A stretch of 64,000 nucleotides of DNA from Chrysomallon squamiferum (taxonomy: Eukaryota > Mollusca > Gastropoda > Neomphalida > Peltospiridae): NCBI GenBank assembly GCA_012295275.1, contig CM022669.1:7146989-7210988 (forward strand). Direction: 5' to 3'. Below, piece after piece: positions 39,805 to 48,014 of this stretch. Each line of letters begins with the position of its first letter. Positions within the stretch are counted from its first letter, which is position 1. A model generated the notes under the pieces. It did not search any database. It was not told the DNA's origin and worked only from the letters and a program-made list of their open reading frames with translations. Both the position numbers and the translations under genes were made by a program.

Positions 39805-40977
39805 ACAATAACTACAACAACAACAATACAAAGTAATCAAAATAATAGCAGCAATATCAAAATACTATTATTAATAATTTAATAGCTATATATTATAATT
39901 ATATTTATGCATGTTAAATGGTTATACATTTTTAATGATTTTATTTTATTTTATTTTATTTATATTTATTTATTTATTTATTTATTTATTTTATTTTATT
40001 TATATTTATTTATTTATTGATTGATTTATTTCCATCATTTTATTATGTCTTAGATGAGCATTTGCATTCCTGTTTTAATTTTAATAGGCCTATATAGTAT
40101 ATATCATATATAAATATTAATTAGATTTGTACTTACTTACATATAGAAATTGTCTCATTGTAATTGAATTATGAACAACATAATCATATGTTTACATTAC
40201 TATTATTATTATTATTATTATTATAAAATATACGTTTTGCATCAATTCGATTCGTTTTCACAACTTACCCAAAGGGGATGGCAAAATATTGTTCTTATGT
40301 TTCAAAAGAGCTGCATAACAGAAGTTTCCATCGACTTGATTATCGTTACCATTGTTGTCTGCTTCATCACACTCTACCAAATATTCTAACAAAGTAAAGA
40401 TACATTTTTCATAATTTGCCATTTTTTCGTAACCTGACGAAAGTTTCTTTAGCCATTGTACATTCGACTGGGAGTCGGTTCTTGTCAGATCGACCAATCT
40501 CTTCAATACGTAGACTTCGTTTTCAGCTGCCGTTTTATCATTGCTGTATGCTTGGTAGGCTTTTTCGAAATATCTTAGCACCTGATCATCACAACCCTTC
40601 TTTTCGAAGGCAAGAGCCAAATTAAAATACACATCTCCTTTCGGAAAATCAATGACTGCGTCTTCAGGCGGTAACGCTTTTCGAAGATATTCGATGCCTT
40701 TGTCTATTGACTCTATGTTATGGCTAGCTATATATGCCGCACCAAGATTTAAAGCACATTTTTGCTTAATGACTGGAGATCGTAAAGATATTGAACTTTT
40801 GTAAGCTTGTGTAAAGTAACTCACTGCTTTGTCCAACTCTCCTTTGTTCATGTGTTTTTCTCCACGTGTCGAATATTTCTTGATAGCAGAAACAATTTTC
40901 TTCCTTTCTCTCTGTTTTTTGCTTTTCATTGTGTTTATTTGTTCTTCTTCTTTTAATCCATTATATTCGCTTTCCAT
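13442..40977 (-). CDS. TTC24: TTC24-like tetratricopeptide-repeat protein, copy A, expanded multi-exon gene
   Basis: The product is a TPR scaffold of unknown function. The four 5' exons (40269-40977, 39548-39757, 38882-39010, 38284-38492) encode about 418 residues with roughly eight TPR helix pairs. The order and spacing match what I recall of vertebrate TTC24: a lysine-rich start, an NLGAAY repeat, a QGHCFLNQGYAHSQLG repeat and a final ALENLGSV repeat. Downstream exons form an acidic, low-complexity tail built from duplicated exons and ending in CIIM, a CaaX-type end that predicts prenylation. Joining every proposed exon gives 4,452 coding bases with all phases closed. The start codon is at 40975-40977 and the stop at 13442-13444. 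The gene faces GNB5 tail to tail. Family assignment rests on remembered similarity; use of individual tail exons is inferred from splice motifs. Confidence 0.75.
13700..13784 (-). CDS. Copy A penultimate exon: acidic
   Basis: An 85-bp exon, phase 1 to phase 2. It reads DEIEAASQVETEMSENKPEE and then QDEDASE. The acceptor is a tandem site (ttgaagaag), so one lysine-type codon could be optional. The donor AG then GTCTTA is weak. If it is not used, the protein would end at once as ...ASERS. The last exon's phase and its CaaX end support splicing. Confidence 0.65.
14810..16307 (-). CDS. Cassette 4, exons E4-F4-G4-H4, with poly-Asp exon
   Basis: E4 16222-16307, F4 15801-15859, G4 15254-15456 and H4 14810-14902. 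G4 is again the aspartate type (203 bp, mostly GAT/GAC codons, ending KYMSE), with acceptor acttaaag. H4 has an intact GTAAGT donor and leads to the penultimate exon in phase 1. The order of G types is poly-Asp, mixed, mixed, poly-Asp. Confidence 0.65.
16538..18147 (-). CDS. Cassette 3, exons E3-F3-G3-H3, with a dead H donor
   Basis: E3 18062-18147, F3 17641-17699, G3 17183-17307 and H3 16538-16630. It is nearly identical to cassette 2 except at H3, where the donor reads ATAAGT instead of GTAAGT (plus strand acttatgtg instead of acttacgtg), consistent with CpG decay. H3 is 93 bp and phase 1 to phase 1, so skipping it leaves the frame open from G3 to E4. E3 reads NETPETEDKTSSNRPPQES. Confidence 0.6.
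18377..19904 (-). CDS. Cassette 2, exons E2-F2-G2-H2, without poly-Asp
   Basis: E2 19819-19904, F2 19400-19458, G2 18940-19064 and H2 18377-18469, with the same phases as cassette 1. G2 differs in kind: it reads SMKPDITPENICEEQPSLKH then HHEQDSDHDDNDDHKYMSE, a mixed Asp/His stretch, and uses a different acceptor (acatttag). E2 reads NETPESEHQISSNRPPQES. H2 reads DDTHKSDASCKSSNSQHTKK. Donors are GTAATG (E), GTACAG (F), GTGAGG (G) and GTAAGT (H). Confidence 0.65.
20137..21896 (-). CDS. Cassette 1, exons E1-F1-G1-H1, with poly-Asp exon
   Basis: E1 21811-21896 (phase 1 to 0), F1 21386-21444 (0 to 2), G1 20827-21044 (2 to 1) and H1 20137-20229 (1 to 1). E1 reads ELSETINETSLKRPPRESEL. F1 reads VHHPSPPKSDSHYHTAEGS. 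G1 is an aspartate exon in which about 46 of 72 codons are GAT or GAC, broken by Asn, Ser, Gly and His and ending NEYTSE. H1 reads DDTFTSDAASKISNF then YTKKSDKTTTTEQHA. The cassette enters and leaves in phase 1, so it can be repeated or skipped as a block. E1's donor (CAG then GTATTG) is weak. E1 is the most diverged of the four E exons. Confidence 0.65.
20395..20760. repeat. Intronic minisatellite with ctaggctctgta core
   Basis: Imperfect direct repeats of about 35 bp (gctaggctctgta with tctagatcatcaaa) lie in the intron between G and H of each cassette: here, and near 15000-15190, 16800-17115 and 18640-18870. Unit number differs in each cassette, so these arrays changed after the cassettes duplicated. 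Confidence 0.85.
22070..22982. repeat. Minisatellite of about 104 bp, about 8-9 units
   Basis: Sister array to 29719-30855, with the same unit and the same ATAAGT in place of the donor. The first unit (about 22070-22165) is the most diverged. Copy number differs between the two arrays (about 8-9 against 11) although the flanking sequence is almost identical. Confidence 0.9.
22983..23125 (-). CDS. 143-bp charged exon, segment 1
   Basis: Same as 30856-30998. Here the next exon downstream is cassette exon E1 (21811-21896), which also enters in phase 1. The codon across that junction is CAA (glutamine). Confidence 0.65.
23492..23539 (-). CDS. 48-bp tail exon, segment 1
   Basis: Same as 31365-31412, with identical coding sequence and splice motifs. 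Confidence 0.55.
23808..23921 (-). CDS. 114-bp tail exon, segment 1
   Basis: Same exon and splice borders as 31681-31794, offset 7,873 bp. The surrounding introns are also nearly identical, so the duplication is recent. Confidence 0.6.
24749..24990 (-). CDS. Segment 1 copies of the 39-bp exon and the weak 21-bp candidate
   Basis: The 39-bp exon is 24952-24990 and the weak 21-bp candidate 24749-24769. Exon and border sequences match those at 32829-32867 and 32626-32646. Confidence 0.5.
25957..28036 (-). CDS. Micro-exon array 2: three 42-bp exons
   Basis: Exons at 27995-28036, 26953-26994 and 25957-25998, spaced 996 and 1,042 bp. All are phase 2 to phase 2 and open. The middle exon ends ...CAGAGAGA rather than CAGACAGA, giving EEQRD in place of EEQTD, and its unit type has no close partner in array 1. 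Array 1 instead carries extra copies of the 25957-type unit, so the two halves have diverged in unit order and number. Confidence 0.7.
28761..28834 (-). CDS. Internal duplicate of exon 5
   Basis: A 74-bp copy, phase 0 to phase 2, with intact splice borders. The first codon has changed (TAT, tyrosine, for AAT). It repeats the serine-rich linker before the second micro-exon array. Confidence 0.65.
29501..29709 (-). CDS. Internal duplicate of TPR exon 4
   Basis: A 209-bp copy of exon 4 with acceptor, donor and open frame intact, phase 1 to phase 0. Differences include GSVAEKQ for GSVEEKQ, EGYYKQ for EDYYKQ and SSVYNRIYQKLRR for SSVYERIYQKLIR. If used, it adds another TPR in the middle of the tail, entered from the 143-bp exon at 30856-30998, whose phase 1 end fits. 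Just upstream the block switches abruptly into the minisatellite, marking the 7.9-kb duplication joint. Confidence 0.65.
29719..30855. repeat. Minisatellite of about 104 bp, about 11 units, made from an exon-intron border
   Basis: Eleven direct copies of about 104-107 bp, each with gatgcagtttaaatactaat and gaatcctagaaatcattaga. On the minus strand each unit contains a mutated copy of the last ~15 bases of the 143-bp exon (gagaagagtacagac) followed by ATAAGT, where the functional border has GTAAGT. The array ends at the functional exon border. The sister array is at 22070-22982. Confidence 0.9.
30856..30998 (-). CDS. 143-bp charged exon, segment 2
   Basis: The acceptor gatgtcag opens a 143-bp exon, phase 2 to phase 1, with a highly charged helix-like peptide: RQTQDPEGNHVRSQRINRQL early, then DEDAKHIKEYEQILREEDR. 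The donor is GACAGAC then GTAAGT. Because it leaves in phase 1, it can join in frame to the repeated TPR exon at 29501-29709, or to cassette exon E. Duplicate at 22983-23125; a shortened homologue in copy B is 49189-49259. Confidence 0.65.
31365..31412 (-). CDS. 48-bp tail exon, segment 2
   Basis: A 48-bp exon, phase 2 to phase 2, encoding VKEPASRTRGKCLTK. The acceptor is tacccaag and the donor AAAAAG then GTGAGT. The duplicate is 23492-23539. Copy B has only a diverged relic near 49575-49605 whose donor I cannot place. Confidence 0.55.
31681..31794 (-). CDS. 114-bp tail exon, segment 2
   Basis: A strong acceptor (tctcttgtttcag) opens a 114-bp exon, phase 2 to phase 2. Its peptide begins KQCKILKSGSLRHSWKIYRG and ends KLDTPQ, basic unlike the neighbouring acidic exons. 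The donor is AG then GTTTAT. The identical exon in segment 1 is 23808-23921. No domain recognised. Confidence 0.6.
32626..32646 (-). CDS. Candidate 21-bp micro-exon (weak)
   Basis: A good donor (GGT then GTAAGTGC) stands at 32625-32624. The nearest usable acceptor (ccataag) would give a 21-bp exon, phase 2 to phase 2, reading ETEKLS. The upstream pyrimidine tract is poor and longer alternatives hit a stop. The same sequence is at 24749-24769. It may be a decoy donor. Confidence 0.3.
32829..32867 (-). CDS. Divergent 39-bp micro-exon
   Basis: This exon has the same acceptor (gtgcttacag), the same first bases TACTGA and the same GTAAGT donor as the 42-bp exons, but is 39 bp. It encodes TEKPPTSHREKT. 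It is phase 2 to phase 2 and looks like an older relative of the micro-exons. The copy in the other half of the duplication is 24952-24990. A hybrid form, with its start and a micro-exon ending, occurs in copy B at 49962-50003. Confidence 0.65.
33690..36600. repeat. Three near-identical units of about 958 bp
   Basis: Units beginning near 33700, 34660 and 35620 differ mainly in the lengths of (GT)n, (CA)n and (AT)n runs. Segment 1 has a single unit of this type (near 25830). Each unit holds one 42-bp micro-exon and two intronic sub-repeats containing aaagtaattcttt. This is the freshest expansion in copy A. Confidence 0.9.
33830..36815 (-). CDS. Micro-exon array 1: four 42-bp exons
   Basis: Exons lie at 36774-36815, 35748-35789, 34788-34829 and 33830-33871, each exactly 42 bp and phase 2 to phase 2. 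Acceptors read gtgcttacag (gtgtgcttacag in full context) and donors GTAAGTA. Each adds 14 residues of the type TEEA(Y/S)ASDAEEQT; the GA/T junction between consecutive exons makes an aspartate. The peptide is about 40% acidic with no stop in frame. Spacing is about 958, 960 and 1,026 bp. Each exon sits in a unit with a (GT)n, CTCT and (AT)n tract starting about 60 bp after the donor. Function unknown; an acidic spacer of adjustable length is the simplest inference. Confidence 0.75.
37544..37617 (-). CDS. Copy A exon 5: serine-rich linker into the exon array
   Basis: A 74-bp exon, phase 0 to phase 2, with the peptide NSSSDSKLKLCDASTFTSSS followed by NKKQ. The acceptor is ttggtcag and the donor AAAG then GTTTGT. 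It sets phase 2, which every micro-exon downstream shares. Intact duplicate at 28761-28834; broken homologue at 60462-60534. Confidence 0.75.
38284..38492 (-). CDS. Copy A exon 4: last TPR of the head domain
   Basis: A 209-bp exon, phase 1 to phase 0. It reads DLNSTVQALENLGSVEEKQK and then DFKKAEDYYKQALNLAPKT, a TPR, followed by a helix with SSVYERIYQKLIRVIKQSD. The acceptor is aattttag and the donor is AAG then GTAATT. The exon occurs again inside this gene at 29501-29709 and in copy B at 61454-61662. Confidence 0.85.
38882..39010 (-). CDS. Copy A exon 3: one TPR
   Basis: A 129-bp exon, phase 1 to phase 1, encoding KLKNMENQGHCFLNQGYAHS and then QLGQIENAKEAFLHALWAARN. This is a canonical TPR and the best match to vertebrate TTC24 as I remember it. 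The acceptor is ttttag and the donor is C then GTATGT. Confidence 0.85.
39548..39757 (-). CDS. Copy A exon 2: two TPRs
   Basis: The exon is 210 bp, phase 1 to phase 1. The acceptor caaacag is followed by CTAATATGTACAACAG. Two TPR motifs are readable, MYNSLGLFYVRRNDVDKADD and AALYQNSGVVKCYLNKCDEA. The donor is GGTATGT. An AAT microsatellite lies immediately upstream of the acceptor and would read as a false leucine run if translated. The copy B equivalent (62686-62901) is 6 bp longer, adding two residues, with the frame kept. Confidence 0.85.
40269..40977 (-). CDS. Copy A exon 1: start codon and first TPRs
   Basis: This exon holds 236 codons plus one base and begins MESEYNGLKEEEQ. A basic stretch follows (KSKKQRERKK, about residues 18-27). 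TPR-like helix pairs start at about residue 34 (KYSTRGEKHMNKGELDKAV), 71 (KCALNLGAAYIASHN), 114 (DVYFNLALAFEKKG) and in the segment after 150. The donor on the minus strand is TTTGG then GTAAGT (GT at 40268-40267). The next exon enters in phase 1 and gives an alanine codon. Reading through the donor gives a false Gly-Lys-Leu ending. Confidence 0.85.
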
Positions 40978-40999
40978 TACTATTTACTAGTTGTTGTTT

Positions 41000-41452
41000 T
41001 TTAATCCTTTTAATTTTTTAATTATTTGTCTCCCTTGAAATTCTGTAATTAAAAATAATAATTATAGCCTACCATTGTTTAAAACAAAAATTAAAAATAC
41101 TATCCATACATGTATATATTATAATTTATAATAATTATTATTTTTTTAATTACTGTTGGTAAATTAAATATTATAAATCCAAGTGTAAATTCTGTGTGTG
41201 TGTGTGTGTGTGTGTGTCGTTTTAGATTTGCGCTGTATCAGTGTATGTATATATGTATATATATATATATATATATATACTGCGTGTGCGTTTAACACAC
41301 GAACGTTAATTTTTATCCTTACACGTACATAATTAGTATAACAGGTATATTATTTTATATAGGTAAAACAACTATAAATTTATTACCTAAAAATGGCAAT
41401 TATATTTTAATATTACCTAAAATGAACATAAAAATGAAAAGACTGACTGTTG

Positions 41453-41487
<35 letters not shown>

Positions 41488-42886
41488 CCAAAGACACTGT
41501 ATAATTTCAATACATTGATAGTAATTTTATTTACCATAGCCCGCAAGAAATGGCCTCTATGGAGATGTTGGAAATGTGTTTCACCGTTTCGAAGTTATTC
41601 GTCTGTAAATATAACCCATATTAAATATTTTGCAACCAAATTTTGCAGAAATGCCAATAAATGATAATAATTATACAAGAAGATTATTATGCACTACATT
41701 AATCAAAGATATGTACAACTGAAAAAGACGCATCTGTTTATTTACATAATCTCCATTGACAACCGAAAGAGTTAACTCCCTTCTAATAATTTGTAATATT
41801 ACGGAGATTGCCGAACATTGATAAATAAATCAATAATTCGGTACACATAAACAAACTTTATTATATAATTATTTAATCATAAAATTATCTAACGTATTAT
41901 TACAAATCTTTTAAAGTAAACCAGCAGTTTAAATACAGATCTTATCAGCATCAGATTTAGTGAATTTATTGCTACGATTTTATTTTGCTGCTAGTGCTAA
42001 GTATTACAAAATATTGAACATTTTCCGTTTTTCAGACCCCTTCTGAAACGACGACGACGACATTATGAGAGGCAAGTCGCTATTCTTCTAATGAATTTAA
42101 GAAGAAAAAAGGAGGTCTATTCAAGACAGACCATGCAGACCATTAGTCCAGCTTTGTATTCGTATCAGTTTTCAAGCATTTAGTTTTTTAGCTCCAGGTT
42201 GGTTTATCAACAGCAAATAACTTGACAGCTCCTTCGGTACTTATTTTTCTCAAATGAATGAAGCACATTTTGATATTCCTAGAAGTCAAAGTCATCCAAA
42301 GCCCATACCAGGTCAGTGAAAACACCATGAAAATAATAATGGTAAAAGTAGTAGTAATTCAACAAGAACAAATGTTAATTTCTTAATAATAAATTTAATT
42401 TCTTCAGTGTAAAATATGTACAGAGATCAGTTACACAAGAACAAAATATTACATGTATCAATGCAGACCTTTATTATCTTAAACTCTGTCTGAATTATCA
42501 CCGTAAATCTCAGTTTTATACATACAAATATGATTAGAAGACCAGCTTTATTTTAATAAAGAACATTCTATAAAGACCTGAACTAAATCCACATGTGCAA
42601 CCAACCCTTAACAAATGGCAATGTCAGTGCAGACTGATTTGTTTTTATTCTAGAAAATTAAAATGGAGACTGCTGCAGGTTTTAATTCTCCTTGGCAATG
42701 TTTCTGCCAAAGTCAAGATTCAGTTTCTCAATCCAGAACTTAAAATCTTCCAGAGCAAAACTGTCATTGAACATGGTATCGACATGATTTTTCTAAATTT
42801 GTTTTTCTATTTATGTTTTATCTTCAGATATTGTACTGATGATTTTGCAGACTATTTGGATAATGTAAACTAAATTAAATATTAAA
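41000..42886. other. Upstream region of TTC24-like copy A and unassigned sequence
   Basis: Contains (GT)n near 41195-41217, (AT)n near 41250-41278 and a poly-A run near 41453-41485. From about 41613 to 41838 the sequence recurs at 63777-64000. From about 42000 to 42886 I see no counterpart elsewhere in the window. Two short exon-like frames here (42037-42183 plus, 42682-42792 minus) are listed among the findings. No promoter motif is convincing. Confidence 0.6.
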
Positions 42887-43320
42887 CACTATAACACATT
42901 TTATTTAATGATGCAACATTGTATTCAGCTATATAACACATTTTATTTATGATCGTATAGTTTTGGACATACAGTTCAGAACAACCCAGATAACGAGAGA
43001 TAATTTGAAACTGCCAATCTACTTTTATTTCTACATGTATACACTAATAGTCATTGTTTGCCCATGCTCGTCACAAACTTTATAATACTTTTTGCCACCA
43101 ATTTTAGTCTTTTTACATTATTAATCTTTGTAGTGATAATAACTTGAGATGTTTGATGTTTATTCAGAGGATTAGATAATAAATGCACAATCAACACTGA
43201 TTTTGTACAAGAACATTAACTTGATAAATGCACAATCTACACTCTGAGTTCAGATGAAGATCCTGCAACAAAGAAGAAAGCATTGGCAACACACACAAGT
43301 TACTTATCTTTGACATATTA
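42887..43320 (+). pseudogene. Relic of GNB5 intron 4 and exon 5
   Basis: The segment matches about 2694-3165. The exon 5 relic (about 43224-43312) still reads [20 protein letters not shown]. It has lost its acceptor and the first codons and is followed directly by other sequence. Exons 6-10 are absent, so no beta-5 product is possible. Confidence 0.85.
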
Positions 43321-43329
43321 AGAACTACT

Positions 43330-44640
43330 GTTAATTAGAAACTGTAATTTTCTTTTGTACTGTTTATATTTTGATGTAGAACTAAATGTGTTTGCATATT
43401 TTTATTTTGTTTCCAATGGATGCAATTTATATTTTGAAAATTAATCTAATGAGAATTAAGGATCAAGTTGAAATTTTTATACTAAACATGTGATTATTGC
43501 AAAAACAAAAATGGTCTAAACTTACCAAACGTTTACACACAGAGTGTATATTTGCTTATGGAGATTTATTAGTCTCATTGTTGTCAGTTATTTGGCACAT
43601 TATTACATTATAATAAATGAAATAATTATTTTAAGTTATGTATTGATTTCAGTTTGTTATTTCCAACAAGAAAGAATGAATTTTTATGTGTTTTGATATG
43701 TAAACAAATTTTGAAAATCACCTTTTTTGTTTATTTAATAACAATAAAATACAAGCCAGTCATAATTATATGTTGCTAGTCATTATCAGATGTGGGTTAT
43801 ATAGTTAAAAGGGACCACAGTTCTTTTTCAGAAGTGCAATATTATGTTTTTGTTTTTATCTTTTTGCATTTATATTAATAGCATTTTATTAACATGTGCA
43901 AGATTTCTGTTGTTAATATCTGGATAGCATAATAATAACAAAATGTTTAGCATATTGAGTGTACATAATAATGAATTTTAAGTTGTTGTAATTTAGGTCT
44001 GTGAACTTGTGGATATTTTCAAAGTATGCATGGCCAAAAACATAATTTGTAAATACATGTATGTATGTGTGTATATATATATATATATATACAGTCATGA
44101 ACAATTATTTTTTTGGAAATGTTTGTATGTTCATGTTTGTATGTTCATGTTTGTACAAATGCATATTCTGAGTATGTGTGTATGTACGTACATATGTACA
44201 TATGCATGTATGTATGCATGCATGTTTGTATGTATGTATGTGTGTATAGACACACTTATGTAGTGTATAGCAATGCTTTCATTTCAGAATTTTTATTCAC
44301 ACACACTATATTAATATTTTAGGTAAAATAAGCCTGCATTAAGAATTGTATATACTCAAATGTATGTAAAATGTTATAGTCCTTTTGTTATAGTACTGTT
44401 TATGAAATATTCTGATCATTGAAATTTACATTTGTTTCATAATTGTGTGTTTTTTGTATGAATACTATTGTTTTTGAGTCTTAGAGGATATTTTAAATTT
44501 TTGGCTTGTTTTATGTTTCAGATGCTTTAAGATCTTTAAATGCATTTACTGGCACTTTGAAAAACATTTATCATATCTGATATTAAAATACCTTTTTATG
44601 ATTTTTTCCCCCCTCATTTACATTTAGAAGAAAAATTTGG
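43330..44640 (+). repeat. Degraded copy of GNB5 3' UTR and flank
   Basis: Closely follows 6620-8000, including agaactaaatgtgtt, the TATG microsatellite and the stretch before it, with scattered indels. A (TA)n run near 44072-44090 and local TATG changes distinguish it. No gene. Confidence 0.85.
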
Positions 44641-44960
44641 ACCTGACAGGTATGCTTCATACACTTGACTCAGTCAACATGGCGAAAATTTCTGGATCTA
44701 GAACATATTAACCTGTATCATACCAACCCTGACATCAAACACTTCTATGGTATGCTTGGCAGACTTGCACTTCTTCCTTTAGGTAAGTTAGAGAAGGAAT
44801 GGACTGGTCACAGAATAACACAACGGCTGAGCTGGATGACCTCCCTAGCTACTTTGTGTCAAGCACAGTCAGGAGAATTTAACCAGTGCTATTCAATCCA
44901 GACCATCTTTGCTCTTCAGAAGACTGCCTCCCCTCTTCCCAAACTGTCACAGTGAAGTTT
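44640..44960 (+). mobile_element. Possible transposase remnant, copy 2 (96-codon frame open)
   Basis: Frame 44665-44955 is open for 96 codons and contains LEHINLYHTNPDIKHFYGML, GRLALLPLGKLEKEW and RLSWMTSLATLC. The resemblance to the post-catalytic part of MULE-type transposases is suggestive only. There are no flanking terminal repeats, catalytic residues or splice context. It is part of the large duplicated block, so it shares its history with 11545-11880. Confidence 0.3.
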
Positions 44961-46631
44961 GAAATAGGACAAACAAAATATGTGAATGCTTGAACTTTGT
45001 ATTTATACACATATATTTGGCTCTTTACTCTACAAAATCTCAGCTGTAGATTCAGTTGCAATGATACAGTTTCAAAGTAGAAAGAACGTAAGTTGACACC
45101 AGAAATCAGTGTACCAGTAGCATCACTACATAACTGAATTTCTTGATTGTGTTGTAAACAGATGTTGTAATTGATGCTGATGCTACATCGACATGCATGA
45201 TTTTGTTAAATGTGTAAATTACATAATTTTCATTTGCTGGTCAGTAGTCAGTTGTTCATTTTTTTAACTGTTGCAGTGAATAACTGTCCAGTATGGTGAG
45301 CAAATGTTCTAGCACCATAAATATGAACCATTGATATAAAATGTAATGTAATGCAGTGGTAAATGTTTGTAAATAAATAAATAGTTTTATTCTAATAAAT
45401 GAAGAAATTTAAAATATGCCATCTGAAATATCATTTTGTGAATTACTTGCAGAGATAACTCAAGATTATTGAGTTGGCTAAAAAACAAAAAGAATCAAAC
45501 AAAAATGCCCCACATAAACCACAAAGAAACAAAACAAATCAAAACAACATTAACAAAGTTAAACTTTACTTAAATAAGGAAAAAAATAAGCAAGGAAACA
45601 GAAAAATAAATGAAACTGAAGGAAAATTGTATTAATAAAAAAGCAAAAAGAAAATAACATTATTTTTAGACTAAATTATTTTATTCTGCACCAAAACTAT
45701 ATTGCTATTATTCTACTGATACTAGAGTTTACACCAAAGCTCTAATAATTTAGTTACAACAAACACATTCAAACATTATTATCAGGGTTAAATTAAATGA
45801 AGACCAATTGTTAAAAATCCAGGAGTTGAAGAACTCCCAAAAAGATGCATCAATAAAATAGATTATACACTGTCTTGTAAGCTTTCTGCTTGTAACTGAT
45901 TCTATTCAATGCCTTTGGATAATATTATTCTTTGTTGTTTATCACCAAATCTGGGCATTACACAAAACAGATTTGGTTAATTTGATTTTGATAAGAAAAA
46001 GCATTTAAACAGCTGGTATCACATGGCTAAATTTAAATCTGATTACAATAATTCTGCACACTACAAGCATGAAAAGTTTATTCAATAATAATGAATATTT
46101 AGAAGGCTAGATCTTTTTGAACAAAACAAAAATTTGTTTCAATTCTATGAATAAATAAGAAAAAATAGACAGACAAATCTAAAACTAAAGAAATTAGCCA
46201 TCTGCTTTATAGCAAGTAACTATACTGATTGTCATACAAATTAATATATTCAGCACAATAATAATTTAAAATGCAGTACTGTGTGTAATTTATTACATAA
46301 AACCTATAAAATATAGGATGATTAACAAGCAATGTTAAGTAATGAAAAAATCCCTCTGTGATTATAACAATTTCTTCATGCTTGCTTAGACTGTTGGCTT
46401 TGTTGAGATACAAAAATTTATTTTCGAAATGTCAATATCTTTGTTTTCTTATATAATTTGAAACTAAATGTGTCACTGTTGAATACTGGGTTATGTACAA
46501 ATATAAGGATCAACATAAAATGATAAGCAATTTGTTAATTTCATTAAACTGTGATACTTTTATTTTTGCACATCTCGTTAAACTATGTTTTAATTTTCTT
46601 TTCAATTTCTATATATAAAGTAACCATCACT

Positions 46632-46722
46632 TTGTTGTATTTGGTTTGACACCCAATAGCTGATATGTTTTTCATACTGGGTGTCATTAAATATTCATTC
46701 ACTCACTCATTCCATTAGATAA
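46632..46722 (+). repeat. SINE-like repeat tail, copy 2
   Basis: Nearly the same sequence as 13099-13185, with small changes in the core (catactgggtgtcatt). Its presence at the matching place shows the repeat inserted before the large duplication. Confidence 0.5.
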
Positions 46723-46906
46723 CAGTGCTACTTCAGAGTGTAATGTAACTAATATTTCATGATATTTAGAAATATTAGTAATAACTTGAGGTTTGTTATT
46801 CAGTAAATACAAGACATGACAGCTAAATCACAAAATAATATCCAGCAAGCGATAAAAAATATCAATAAGTTCTTGTGTTATTAAAGAAAACGATTCTTTT
46901 TTCATG

Positions 46907-46964
46907 TTATATGATAATACATATTTTAGATTTCACCTCATCACACTCTCGCATTCTTCTTTCC
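46907..46964 (-). CDS. Copy B last exon, ending in CaaX motif CIII
   Basis: The peptide is ERRMRECDEVKSKICIII then TAA. Against copy A it lacks 48 bp, exactly 16 codons, between RMRE and ESKIC-type text, and the final residue is Ile instead of Met. The CaaX cysteine is kept. Isoleucine in the last position leans toward geranylgeranyltransferase I rather than farnesyltransferase. Confidence 0.6.
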
Positions 46965-47115
46965 CTGAAAAAAAATACAGAGTAAATTAAATAACTATTT
47001 TTAAAAACAGACCATAAAGAACTGTTAAGAAATATTACTATAAAACTGAGGTTTTATAAAAGTGGTTGTTATGAGATCTTTACAAAGTGAAATAAAATGT
47101 AACGTTATTTAAGAC

Positions 47116-47200
47116 CTTTCAGAAGCATCCTCATCCTGTTCTTCTGGTTTATTTTCTGACATTTCCGTCTCTACCTGACTGGCTGCTTTGATCTCATCTT
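47116..47200 (-). CDS. Copy B penultimate exon
   Basis: An 85-bp exon, nearly identical to 13700-13784, same phases and the same weak donor. One substitution changes EIEAA to EIKAA. Confidence 0.6.
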
Positions 47201-47958
47201 CTTCAAGTTGTGAAAAAACAAGCAAACAATAAAAACATTCAAGGTTTCTTACATTAATGATTTACAAGCAGATTACTTATGCCATTATTTATCTCAATTA
47301 ATAAATTATTTATAACAATAAAAACATGAATAGTTATTGGTAAACTAAGTTATTGCAATAGCATTAGTTAGTATTTTCTACCACCTATATACTACACACC
47401 TTTTTTTATCAGCATAATACATAAACTGCCTGTCCCTTGTGAAAATAAAGAAAACAGATACATTGTTTTAGGTACTCATGTTATCAGATACTGGCTGGAA
47501 TATCAAATGACCAAGAAGGATTCATTCCAGTATTCTCTATCTTAAGCTCAGAAAATTACATTTCGAGTTTCTCATTAAGCACTAAATATTAATGAGTTAG
47601 ATGATCTTTTTTTTTGGGGGGGGGGGGTTGGTTGGTTTTGCCACGTGATTGATTTATCTACTGATTATTTTTGTCATAATTTTTCTTGACTAATAAGTTA
47701 TTTCTATTATTAGTTACATATAATATCAGTCAGAATTCAGAAGCATCATTACATTACCTTTTGTTGATTAGCATAAAATATTTAATGAGCAATATGATTA
47801 ATTATTACCTTCTGAAATCACTCAGCTCAAAGAAATTGTTTGGATATGAATTTAGTATCTTCTGTTAATATGTTCCATTCTTAAATTCACTGATGCAGGT
47901 ACAAAACGATGATAGACAGCATAGCAGCAATGTTAAGCAATGAAAGGTTTAAATTTAC

Positions 47959-48014
47959 CTTTGTCGTTTTCCATTTGCTGACCAGAAGAACCTTTAATAC
48001 TACATGGAGACTTT
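47959..48014 (-). CDS. Copy B 56-bp exon, phase 2 to 1
   Basis: A strong acceptor (tgtttttcag) and a GTAAAT donor bound a 56-bp exon reading KSPCSIKGSSGQQMENDK. It shares the entry and exit phases of a G exon and of the candidate at 48285-48385, so the two could only be used as alternatives. I found no matching exon in copy A. Confidence 0.5.
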
